This document shows, piece after piece, positions 1-11,400 of a stretch of 38,074 bases of DNA (position 1 is its first letter; each line of letters opens with the position of its first letter). The stretch spans positions 1 through 38,074 of the forward strand of contig CANPYO010000010.1 in assembly GCA_947588645.1 (NCBI GenBank). The letters are read 5' to 3'. Below the pieces are notes generated by a model. The model was not told where the DNA came from and did not search any database. It saw nothing but the letters and a program-made list of their open reading frames with translations. The translations under genes were made by a program, and so were the position numbers. The stretch comes from an uncultured Akkermansia sp. (GTDB lineage: Bacteria; Verrucomicrobiota; Verrucomicrobiia; Verrucomicrobiales; Akkermansiaceae).

Positions 1-77
1 TGTCCGGGGATCAGGTATCATGGACTGCCCCTGTGTCAAAAATCTTGAGTTTTTAGAGGTGCCAAAATCGTAAATGA

Positions 78-1070
<993 letters not shown>

Positions 1071-1174
1071 GCTCAAACCATTGATGATCGAGCAGGGGGC
1101 ATAGCGTAACAGCAGATGCTTTCCCCCTATCAACGCACCGTCATTTCAAGAGCCACCCCCGGCTTCGCATAGCC

Positions 1175-1245
1175 CGCGCCCCTGGCGCGCGAACATCGCA
1201 ATCGTACCTCGTACGTAGGCAAACGCATTTTCTAATGCGTTTGCC
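1175..1245 (+). repeat. Composite tag/hairpin element: mini-hairpin CGCGCC-CCT-GGCGCG, tag ATCGTACCTCGTACG, hairpin GGCAAACGCATT-TTCT-AATGCGTTTGCC
   Basis: Perfect 12-bp stem at 1218-1245. Shares GCGCGCGAACATCGCAATCGTAC with the copy upstream of ileS (23879 onward). Confidence 0.8.
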
Positions 1246-1265
1246 TTGGGTGTGCGCAAAACTGC

Positions 1266-1294
1266 TTGACATTTCCATGGGTGTTGAGTATCCT
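1266..1294 (+). promoter_or_regulatory. Predicted nuoB promoter TTGACA-N17-TATCCT
   Basis: TTGACA 1266-1271, 17-nt spacer, TATCCT 1289-1294; ATG at 1305. Confidence 0.6.
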
Positions 1295-1304
1295 CTGTCG
1301 CGTG

Positions 1305-1889
1305 ATGGCTACGGACACCCAAGAGCAAACAGAGCAGAACTATATGTGTGACCCGGATGCGGACGGCGGATTTGTTTACACCACGCTGGAAGCGGCAATC
1401 AACTGGATGCACAAGTACTCGCTGTGGCCGATGCCGATGGGAACCTCCTGCTGCGCGATCGAGTATATGGCGGCGTCCTGCTCACGCTACGATATTTCGC
1501 GCTTTGGATCCGAGGTCAATCGGTACGCCCCGCGGCAGGCGGATTTTATGTTCATTTGCGGAACCATCACGTACAAGATGGCCGGGCTGGTGAGGCGCAT
1601 ATGGGATCAGATGCCGGAGCCGAAGTGGTGCATAGCCTGCGGGGCGTGCGCGTGCTCGGGCGGGATGTTCCGTTCATACTCGGTGTTGCAGGGTGTGGAT
1701 AAAATTGTGCCGGTGGATGTGTATATTTCCGGTTGCCCACCTCGTCCGGAGGCTCTGCTGCAGGGACTCATCACGCTGCAGGATCGGATTATGAAGACAG
1801 ATCACCCGCTGAAAGGATTTTTCAAGACGCACGATCTGCGGGAGGCGCAGCGCGCGGCGTGCACCAACACGTCAGTTATCACAGATTAA
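1305..1889 (+). CDS. nuoB: NADH-quinone oxidoreductase subunit B
   Basis: N2 Fe-S cluster motifs GTSCCAIEYM, WCIACGACACSGG and YISGCPPRPEAL. Start taken at MATDTQ because of promoter position. Confidence 0.95.
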   Translation: MATDTQEQTEQNYMCDPDADGGFVYTTLEAAINWMHKYSLWPMPMGTSCCAIEYMAASCSRYDISRFGSEVNRYAPRQADFMFICGTITYKMAGLVRRIWDQMPEPKWCIACGACACSGGMFRSYSVLQGVDKIVPVDVYISGCPPRPEALLQGLITLQDRIMKTDHPLKGFFKTHDLREAQRAACTNTSVITD

Positions 1890-1910
1890 GAGAACCCCGA
1901 CCCTTTCCTT

Positions 1911-2492
1911 ATGCCTACGAAAAGTCACACATCCGCTGCCCGCGAGGCCTGCGATAAAATCCACGCACGTTTTCCGCAGATTGCGCTCCGGGAGTTCCGC
2001 GGCGATACCACGCTCACCGTGCCGCGCGAGCAGCTGGTGGAGGTGATGCGTTACGCAAAGGAGGCCTGCGGCTTCGATATGCTGCTATGTGTATCAGCGG
2101 TGGATCACATGGGCGAGCATACGCGCTACGAAGTGGTATACACCATCACCCAGGCCGAGACCGGCGCCAATCTTCTGGTGCGAACGCCGCTGGACGAGCA
2201 GGATGCCACGGTTCCCTCCCTGGTGGGGCTCTGGCGCTCGGCCAACTGGCTGGAGCGCGAGCAGTACGATCTGATGGGGGTTCATTTTGAGGGACATCCG
2301 GATCTGCGCCGCATTATGATGTGGGAGGGTTATCCTTTCCACCCCCTGCGCAAAGATTTCCCCGTGGCCGGGGTGCCTACGGAAACGCCCGGCATTGCCT
2401 TTACCGAGAAAGCTCCCACTGCCGGAGCTCCCTTCGTGACCGCACCCGGTGGCAAGACCGCTGCCGAGCGTGAACCGCGCTCTCGCAACTAA
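1911..2492 (+). CDS. nuoC: NADH-quinone oxidoreductase subunit C (30 kDa type)
   Basis: NuoC signatures WLEREQYDLMGVHFEGHPDLRRIMMWEGYPFHPLRKDFP; directly follows nuoB. Confidence 0.92.
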   Translation: MPTKSHTSAAREACDKIHARFPQIALREFRGDTTLTVPREQLVEVMRYAKEACGFDMLLCVSAVDHMGEHTRYEVVYTITQAETGANLLVRTPLDEQDATVPSLVGLWRSANWLEREQYDLMGVHFEGHPDLRRIMMWEGYPFHPLRKDFPVAGVPTETPGIAFTEKAPTAGAPFVTAPGGKTAAEREPRSRN

Positions 2493-2513
2493 CCCCGCAC
2501 TCTCGCACGGTTC

Positions 2514-2828
2514 ATGAGCTCGCATCGTCCGGAACATGACCCTGTTGTGCGCGCTGACGCTTGGATCGGGGATGCTGTGCTGGCTCTCTACGTGCGTGAG
2601 TTTTTGCTCGCTGAATGCCATGGGCACATTGACGGCGAAACTTTCGTTCAACTCACTTCTAATGATTTCTTGCGCCTCGTCGGCAATGCCACTGAGGTGG
2701 AGGCTTGCATCGGACGCGCGTACCGCGAAGGACAGCTCCCGCTTGCATACGACTGGATACGCCGGGAGTTGCATCCCAAGATGCTTGTGCGCCTTCATTC
2801 CCTCCGTTCGGCCCGGCAGCGTGCCTGA
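2514..2828 (+). CDS. Small RNase III-domain-like protein (Mini-III/RNase III fold, single domain)
   Basis: 104 aa; WIGDAVLALYVREFLL...LTSNDFL..LGN-like..TEVEACIGRAYREG resembles the RNase III 'GDAVL' and 'D-x-x-EA-x-x-GA' motifs. Tightly packed between nuoC and comEC. Confidence 0.6.
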   Translation: MSSHRPEHDPVVRADAWIGDAVLALYVREFLLAECHGHIDGETFVQLTSNDFLRLVGNATEVEACIGRAYREGQLPLAYDWIRRELHPKMLVRLHSLRSARQRA

Positions 2829-4883
2829 ATGATGCCGAGCATGAGCACGACTCTTCCGGATCAGCGCGCGCGCAGGGAACATGTTGTGCTCCGCGTGTGC
2901 CGTGAGTTGGTGAATCGGGCTCCGCTTCTGTTGCCGCTCGTGGTGGTGATCGGCGTCCTGTGCGGTGGCTCGGTTGGGTGGTCGACTGCTTGTGTGGCGT
3001 TGACGGCTGCCTTGGCGCTGCGTGCGTATCGGGTGCTGCTGTGTGCCTTTTTATGCGGGGCAATTATGGTGCTCTGCCAGGCGTTGCGCCAACGCGCCGT
3101 GGAAGAACTGCAGATCACTGCTACGCCGCCTCCCGTCTCTGTTGAGCTGCGGGGCACAGTCATCCGCTTGTTCAATCGCAGTTGCATCGTTGAGACCGAT
3201 CCTCTCGGCGTGCGCGTGATGGTGTATGGCAGTCCGCAGGTAGAGCCGGGGGACTACATCCATATCGTGGGCGCCCCGCGAAAGGTGGAAAAGCCTCTCG
3301 TGGACGGGATGTTTTCTCAGGCTGAGTGGATGCGCGGAAGCGGAATAGCGGCCAGCCTGCAATGCCTGCGGGTGGAGCACGAGGGCAGCACGTTGGGCTA
3401 TGCGTCGTTGCTGCGCGTTGCGGCGGACGTGCGCTCAGCCTTGGCAGACCGCCTGATGCCGCACGGCACGGCGAATGACGTCCGCCGCCAGGTACTCTGC
3501 GCCCTCGTGCTCGGTGAAAAGGAACGCGCGGATGACAGCACCATCGATATCTTTCGCCGCGGGGGTTGCCTCCATGCTTTCGCCGTGAGCGGGCTTCACG
3601 TGGGCATCGTGGCAGGCATTTTATGGATGCTCCTGCGTCTCTGTCGGGTTCGTCCCGGGTGGGGGCGTCCGGTGCAACTCATCGGGGTGGGGCTCTACGT
3701 GTTTGCCACGGGTATGGACGTGCCGGCGCTGCGAGCGTACGTGATGCTCGCGGTGCTGATGGGCAGTCTTATCCTGAGGCGACGTCCAAGTTATTTGAAT
3801 GCATGGTGTTTTGCAGCGATTCTCATACTCATGATCCAGCCTTGGCAGTTGTTCCAGCCGGGGTTCAGACTTTCTTTCGTGGTGTATGGCGCCATCTGCT
3901 TGGGTGTGCGTTACGGGATGTCAGACACGCCCTGGTTCGGTCCCGATTCATACATCCCAGTGCGTATCCGCTCTCTCCGGGAGCGCTTGTCGGCAAGAGG
4001 AGAACTCTTTGTGCGTGGCGCCGTGGTTGTGTCAATGTGCGCGTGGCTGGTCTCCTTGCCCCTTACCATTGCGCATTTCCACGTGGTGAACACGGCGAGC
4101 TACCTGCTCAATATCCTCATCGCACCTCTGTTGCCGGTGGTCATGTCCATGGGGCTTCTGCTACTGGTGTTTGCGGGTGTACCATACCTGGGGGGCGTGG
4201 TACAGGCGGGCGCTCTCAGCAGTGCAGGCTGGCTGGTGTCGTTGGTGGGGATGTTTGGCTCCATTCCCGGCGCATGTTTACCTGCGACGTCGCCGGCTCC
4301 GGCCGGGGATTACATGGTGATGCCTTTCGGGTACGGCAAATCGGCGTGTGTGCTGGGAAATCCCGGGATCCTGGTGGGCGATGCGCCCAAGAAAAATGAC
4401 GCGCGCTATGTCCTCCAGCCGGCGCTTTTCCACGCCGGCTATTCCCCGGCTCTCTGCCTCGCTCCGCGGGATGCCTCCACCAGAAAACTCTACTCCCAAA
4501 CCTGGCCTGATCTCTGTTTCCTTACGACTCCTCCCGGCTCAAAGCCTCAGTGCTTTACAACGCCGGCCGGTCTCTTTACCATTTTCCCCCCGCCCGCCGA
4601 CCTCCCGGTCTCTTATTCCGCCAACGCTTCCCCCATCATCTGCTGGCAAAGGACAGACGGTCAGCGCTTCCTCTTCATCGGCAATGCTGCTTTCTCCACC
4701 TTTGAGTCTCTCCCCGCCGACTTCCGGCATGCGGATGTCCTCTTCCTCGGCTACAATTCGCACGAGCCCATCACAGCCCCCAGCCTGCTGCGTAAAATCG
4801 GCATGAAACGCATCATTTTGCTCCCAGCCGCCCGCGATCATCGTGCAGAACTTTCTCTACCTCCTGAAATTGTTCAACCCTGA
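2829..4883 (+). CDS. comEC: ComEC/Rec2-family DNA uptake membrane protein with a degenerate C-terminal domain
   Basis: Competence-domain motif ALVLGEKERADDSTIDIFRRGGCLHAFAVSGLHVGIVAGIL plus many hydrophobic segments. Confidence 0.88.
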   Translation: MMPSMSTTLPDQRARREHVVLRVCRELVNRAPLLLPLVVVIGVLCGGSVGWSTACVALTAALALRAYRVLLCAFLCGAIMVLCQALRQRAVEELQITATPPPVSVELRGTVIRLFNRSCIVETDPLGVRVMVYGSPQVEPGDYIHIVGAPRKVEKPLVDGMFSQAEWMRGSGIAASLQCLRVEHEGSTLGYASLLRVAADVRSALADRLMPHGTANDVRRQVLCALVLGEKERADDSTIDIFRRGGCLHAFAVSGLHVGIVAGILWMLLRLCRVRPGWGRPVQLIGVGLYVFATGMDVPALRAYVMLAVLMGSLILRRRPSYLNAWCFAAILILMIQPWQLFQPGFRLSFVVYGAICLGVRYGMSDTPWFGPDSYIPVRIRSLRERLSARGELFVRGAVVVSMCAWLVSLPLTIAHFHVVNTASYLLNILIAPLLPVVMSMGLLLLVFAGVPYLGGVVQAGALSSAGWLVSLVGMFGSIPGACLPATSPAPAGDYMVMPFGYGKSACVLGNPGILVGDAPKKNDARYVLQPALFHAGYSPALCLAPRDASTRKLYSQTWPDLCFLTTPPGSKPQCFTTPAGLFTIFPPPADLPVSYSANASPIICWQRTDGQRFLFIGNAAFSTFESLPADFRHADVLFLGYNSHEPITAPSLLRKIGMKRIILLPAARDHRAELSLPPEIVQP

Positions 4884-5091
4884 CCATTTGTTCTTTCTCC
4901 CCAAACAAAGTAACCGCTCTTGACCATAATTCGGAAAGCAGAATGACTCTCCGTCGTTGATCTTGCCTGTTTCCGGATACGCCAAAGCGCATTGCCTGCA
5001 CACGCCGCGATGCGAATCAAGTTGTCCCTCTCCCATTCCTGCGCCCTCCTTCTATCCGGAATAACAATGCTCAACACACACATTATCAATA

Positions 5092-5102
5092 AATCGTAAA
5101 TG
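5092..5102 (+). repeat. Single-unit TCGTAAA tag (TATCAATAAATCGTAAATGATCAG context)
   Basis: Same TATCAATAAATCGTA context as the copy at 32130-32156. Confidence 0.5.
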
Positions 5103-5196
5103 ATCAGTTGCTTTGTAATTGCTCCCCCGCGCGGTTTCATGAATCACGCTCCGCATCTGTCCCGCGAAATTCGTGCACAGATGCACTCTCTTCCCA

Positions 5197-5233
5197 AATT
5201 GTAAATGGCAAACGCATTTTTGATGCATTTGCC
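5197..5233 (+). repeat. Composite tag/hairpin element: AAATTGTAAAT + hairpin GGCAAACGCATTTTTGATGCATTTGCC
   Basis: Hairpin 5207-5233, 11 paired positions with one A/C mismatch. Near-identical to the hairpin at 1218-1245. Confidence 0.7.
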
Positions 5234-5374
5234 TTGCTCTTTCCCATTGTCCCTTCGACCGTGGGAGTTTTTTATAACTGATAGACAGTTCTCGTAAAAA
5301 GAAAGATTTTTGCGTATCAGGTGAAGAAAATGCTTTACCTCCCTTTTGAAAAGTGGTAGCCTGTGGTAATCCTC

Positions 5375-5391
5375 CCTCCCATCACGGGAGG
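5375..5391 (+). other. Small hairpin in the 5' leader of the giant autotransporter (CCTCCC-ATCAC-GGGAGG)
   Basis: 6-bp GC-rich stem about 70 nt upstream of the preferred ATG. Confidence 0.4.
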
Positions 5392-5459
5392 CTTGCGCCT
5401 CGCGCGCTTACGGCATGCGCGAAGCGTCTGCTTATCTCAATCTATCAATCTCTTTTCTG

Positions 5460-8400
5460 ATGAAACTTCACCTCCCTTCGGGTCTCCGCAAGGCACTCTT
5501 GGCTTGCCTTGCCGCGGTAGCTTTACCCCCGGCTACCGTTCCCACAACCATCGCCTCCGCCTCCGGCATCGCTGCGGTTTTCCTCATCGCCAGCCAACGG
5601 GCGGCCGCGGAGGTCATTACCATGCAAGGAGGGGACACGCACGAGGTTACTAGTGGGGGGGAGAGTGCAGAGTCTTTAATTCTAAATGGAAGCGGAGGAA
5701 TAGCTCAAGTCAAGTTCTTGAACTCGGGCGACACGCTCACGATTACAGGTGAGGTGTCGGGAACTAGTGGCATTGATTTGCGAGTTGTCCCTGATATGGA
5801 TCCCAACAAGGGGAGGATTGTCTTTGAGCAAGGCGGAACGATTGAGGGTAGTTTGAAAGTCTTTTCTCAAGCTGAAGTTGTCATTGGAAAGGGGGAGGGG
5901 AACGTGACGCTTTCCGTGGGCGGACTGGGAGGCAATGGGTTCAACTTCTCGGCTGCGGGAAGCAACGAAGTTACGTTGAAAATCACGGGTACGGGTGGGG
6001 AGGCCCTGGGTGGCGTAGCCAATAACACTGGTGAAAATACAACAAAAGAACAGATTTCATCCACGATAGGCGAGCACGTGACGCTAGAATTGGCGGACAG
6101 CGCGGCGCAGAAGCTGTCCGGTGTTAGAGTACAGGGAAAGGTGAAGTTGGGCGCCGATTCAAATCTTACCTCGGGATGGGTCAAGTGGAGAAGCAAGCAC
6201 AATATTCTCGAGGGAGGGTTGGAAGGTTCGGGGACGCTCGCCGTAAACAATAGCACGCTGCATATTGAGAAGACAGCGATTGTTGGGTATACCGGCAAGT
6301 TGGACATACAAGAGACCGGTGTGCTTGATCTGCAAACCAGCTTCGAGTCGGGGACGATCAGTCTCGCCACAGGTTCCACCATCCAGCTTTCTTCCGGTAC
6401 GCTGAAAACGACGACCTTGGAATTAGGTGAAAACGCCGCGACTCTGGAGATGGCGCTCACGGGAAGTGCCACTCGTCTTTCCTTTAACACCATCAATCAG
6501 AGCGGGGAAGGAAAACTTACCGTTAAACTCATCGGATGGGATCAGGTCAAAGTTTCTGGCTACCAGCTGTTTGCCTCTGACGACGATCAATGGAGTACGC
6601 TGTGGTCGGAAATTGGGAACAGATGGCAGGACATCTTTGAGTTCCAGGACGCCGATGGCACCCAGCTCAGTGAGGTGGAGCTCGGGGTGGACGGTAGGCT
6701 CGTTGTGCCGGAGTCTCCCTTCACGTGGGGCGGAGAAGGCGCTGGCGTGACACTGGGAGACAATATCTCCGGCGACGGATGGTCTCCGGCAACGGGGGAG
6801 ATGGACGACACCAAAACGGTGGTGACACTGGAGGGGAGTGCAACGGACGTCACTGTTACTGTTGATGGGGGAGATGACAATGAAGTGGCCATGAAGTCGC
6901 TCACCGTGGGGAATGATGGCGGATCGGCGACGACATACACTTTCAGCGCGGCGAGTGATCAGACTCTGAAGTTGTCTGCGGGGATGACTATCAATGACAG
7001 CAGCGTCTTTAGCAAGCATGTGGCGGTGGATGCGACCGGTTCAACGGTGGCAGTAAACGGCGGCACCACGACCTTCGAGAGAGGCAGCTCGCTCACTGCG
7101 GGTAAGCTGACGATCAGCGGTCAAGGTACGGTGGTGGAGTTGCACAGTGGTGCTGGTTCAGTGAATATGCAAGGGACATTGTCGAATGATGTAAACGGTA
7201 GTAATGTCGTTGTCGGAGTTAACGGCGATGGAGGTGTTGAGATAGGCGATGGTGCCACACTGAAGTTAACCTCGAACGTGTTTAGCAACTTAGCCTACGC
7301 GAAGGGCTTGGGTACGGTGGACATCGCTATTGGTGGGGCACAGACGGGAGAATGGAACAACTGGTTTGGTTACCTTTTCCCTGCCGTGGCCTATGATGGT
7401 GCAGAACTTACGTTGCGGCTGAGCAACAGCACCAACCTCACCTTGAACGGCAACTTGGGTGATCGCTTGCAGAATGCAAAGAAGGTTGACATTGAGGACG
7501 GCAGCAGCGTGATCGTGACAACCAAGGGAAGTGGCGGTCAGGACTTATTCAACGTGGGAACAGGTCACGAGCTGCACATTGAAGGATCGGGAGATGGCGG
7601 AGCAGGCGCTCTGGTGATTGGTCAGGCAGAGACAATCTCTTGGGCTTTTGTACTGGATGGCGATGCGACGGTAGCCAACACTGCGGCGATGACGCTCACC
7701 GGTGAACTTGACACTGGCAGTGATGGAAAGACCCTCACGAAGAAGGGGGACGGTACGTTGGAGTTTGGAGCCAACTTCTCCACAAAGGAGGGTAGCAGCG
7801 GCACGGTTGCTGTGGAGGAAGGAACGTTGAAACTGAGCAACAAGACAAATGCCAACGCGTTGCAGAATCATACCATCGCTCTTGCTTCCGGCTCGACGCT
7901 GGAGAGTGGCATCACGGGAACAGTCAAGGCGCTCACCGGCACGGGGAGGCTGAACGTGACGGAGGGAGAGCTGACACTGACTGATACGACCGGCAGCACC
8001 CTCACGAGTCTGCACCTGGCTGCGGGAGCCGAGCTGACGGTGAGCAAGGGGGACTTTGCCATCACCGACGCCTTGACTTGGGGCGAAGGCAGTGTACTGA
8101 AGCTCGGGGAGAAGCTCACGATCAACTTGACCGGCGTTACTTCTACTTCCCTGACGGCGCCGGAGGGGGGGCATAAGCTTAAGATAGACTTGGCGAGAGG
8201 TGCGCTGGATCAGAACAATAGTTACCAGCTCTTCCGTGGGTGGCAGAAAGGTTGGAACGCAGATCTCTTTGAATTCACCATGGGCGGTGAAGGGATAGAT
8301 GAGAGCGTGTACACGGATCTCAAGGTTGGAGAGGACGGTAAGCTCACATGGACGGATAGTTTCACATGGGACGGAGATAGCAACCAGGTGACGCTGGGCG

Positions 8401-11400
8401 GTCCGGTCGCCGGTGACAGCGGGTGGTCTGGTTCCGGAGATGTGAATGATTCCAAGTCAGTCACTTTGGAAGGTAAAGACCAGGCAGAAGTCAATGTAAC
8501 TGTAAGCGGCGGAGATAGCGGGGAGGTGGACATGAAGTCGCTGACCATCGGTAAGAGCGATGGAACGACGACATACAGCTTCAGCGCAAGCGGCGAATCT
8601 AATCAAACGCTGAAAGTAACTGATAACATAACCATCAAAGAGAGTACCCGGTTTGGTGACACTGTCAATGTAGAAGCAGGGGGATCGGTGGCAGTCGAAG
8701 GAGGTTCGACGACGTTTGGGAATGGCAGTCTTACCGCAGGCAAACTGACGGTTCGCGGTGATGGTACCGTGGTGAAGTTGGGTGAAACATCAGTGGATGT
8801 CAAAGGAGGATTGGAGGTCGATTCCGAGAGTGGCGCTGTCACCGGAACGGGTGGCATTACGATCAACACGGGGGCGACACTTCGGATGACGCAGCAGGGA
8901 AGCCTCACGCGTGAAGCCTTTGTGGATGGTGATGGGACGCTGGAAGTTGCGTTTGGAGGCAGTTCGGAGGCCGGGGAAGACAACTGGTTTGGTTATTTGT
9001 TCCCTGCGGTAGAGTACAAGCCGCAGGAAGATGCGACTCACGCCGGTGTCGCAAATGTTAAGATTACCGACGGTACTCAACTTACCGTTGCCGGAAATCT
9101 GGGGAATCGGGCGCAGAATATCAGCAACTTGTACGTCGCTGAGAACAGCAGTGTGACAGTGTCGGATGCCGACGAGGGGAATCTGTTCGCAGAGGGTGAA
9201 GGTCATACTCTGTATCTTGCCGGTTCCGGGCAGGATAGAGAAGGGGCGTTGCAATTTGGAGGGACGACAACTCATATCGTGGCGTGGGGCGTTTCTCTGG
9301 ATGGAGGAGACGCTACGATCTCCAACGCAGCAGATGTGATGCTGACCGGACAGCTTGACACGGCATCCCGGACCCTCACGAAGAAGGGGAATGGTGTGCT
9401 GGAGCTGGCGGGCGGTTTCTCCACGAAGGGGGCGAGCGCCAGTCTTGCGAGAGCTGTGGCGAGGGCCTTCTCCACGAGTGCGAATGGTGACAGTGGTACA
9501 ATTGCTGTGGAGAAGGGGACTCTGAAGTTGAGCTACACCGAGAACGCGGATGCTCTCGCCGGTCACACCATTCAACTCAGTAGTGGAGCTACGCTGGAGA
9601 GTGGTATCACGGGGCGGGTAGGAACTCTTGCCGGTACAGGTGATTTAAGACTGAGCGGGGAAACCCTCACGATTGGGTTGGCGGAGGGGGTGCAGTTGCA
9701 GAACTTGGTGATGGCTGGTGGCGGACTCATTGTATCTGAGGGATCCTTCTCCATCGATGACGAATGGTCTTGGAGTCAAGGCGCTGTGCTGACGCTGGGA
9801 ACCAAGGGGCAAAAGATTACGCTTGGTGAGAACCTCGTTGTGTCCGGAGAAGGAGGGAACAAACTGACGATCAATCTCGCAAGCGATTACCTGTCCGATG
9901 AGCGGAGTGGTCAGGTAAAATTCTTTGCCGGCGATTGGGATGCCAGGTGGGCGGATTACTTCACGTTCAAGGTGATCGGGGCTGACGAAAAAGAGTACAA
10001 AGATGTTCAACTCGGTTCCGGGGGAGAACTCATCTGGGGTACGGAGGATTCGTTTACGGGCATTACCTACGACAGAACGGTTCCCAACGTGGATGGACAG
10101 GATCCCCTTTCCGGCAATAAGACGATAGAAGTGGCGAACAATGTCGCCGCCTTGCGACTTGCTGAGGGTGAGGTCAACCTGCGTTTTATTGGGACGGCCG
10201 GTGCAAATGAGGAGTACTGTCTGAATACGGAGGAGGATCAGTTTGACGAGCAGAAGGCGTTTGACCTTTCCAAGGCAAAAACAGTCTATTTCACGGGGGA
10301 GGGGATTTTTGTCGAGGGCGGCAATTTCGGAAATGAAGATGCTTCCCCGGAGACGATTTACGTGAAGGGAGCCCAGCTGAAGTTCAGAGTTGATGAAGGT
10401 TCCACGGTCATCAGGAGCAACTTTGTGATAGGGACGAGTACGGCGGGTAGGAAAGATGATTCAGTTTCCGTATTGGGAGAAGCGGCACTGAGTTTCGGCC
10501 GTCCGGTAGAAACGAGAGGCAGACTTGAACTCAGAGAGGATGCCAAGATAACGTTCTTCGGGGCTGGTATCTTCACCGTGGACGGCGCACTCGCGGGTGA
10601 AGGGAGGGAGCTCACATTGGCAGGCGGTGAGGGAGGCGGCGACCTCGGTCTCACCTTGAAGGCCGGAGGTAAGCTGGCTTCGCTCACAGGTGATGAAAAT
10701 GTCACCGTTCGGTTGTCGGGAGGGAACTTGGAGTTGACCCAAGGCAGCACGCTCGGTGGCAAGTTGGTGGGGGACGGTCAGGCGAAACTCAGCGTGGGTG
10801 ATGTCAGTAACGGCGGCGGGGTGTTCAGCATTGGCTCGTTAGAGGGGGCCCTTTCGTCTCTCACCTTGTACGAAGGAGCGGAGGTCTCTATCGGCAACAC
10901 ATCGGGGGCAACGCTTTCGACTCTCGCGCTGGGAAACAATGCGAAAGTGACCCTCGAAGAAATGGGTGATGGGAACATCACACTGACGGGAAAGCTTTCT
11001 TGGGGAGAAGGCGCTAAACTTGGAATCGAAAGAAGTCTCACAATTAATTTGGGAGACGGCGTTTCGCTCGCGGCGAACGGTGAGAAAGGCTCCCTGCTTA
11101 CGATTGACTTGTCCAGCTCAGTGCTGGAGGAGATGGGGGCCGGGGGGTGGCAGCTGTTTGAAGGCTGGAAGGAAAGTTGGGACGAGTATATCCAGTTCCA
11201 AGTTGATGGGGAAGCTCCGACCGGGAAGTACAGCGATCTCCAACTCAACGAACAGGGGCAGCTCGTATGGGATCAGGGCGTTCACAACGCTTATTTCCCC
11301 GACTTGAAGTACACGGACAACCCCGACGAGATTACCGGGTCCGAGACCATGCCGGTTGAGATACCTGCTGGGAATCAGAGGTTCACGGTGAGACTGACGA

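Noticed and set aside
4874-5140. 88-aa minus ORF downstream of comEC
   Set aside because: Passes through a tag element (LIIYDLL) and overlaps the comEC 3' end; no recognisable domain, possibly a decayed fragment.
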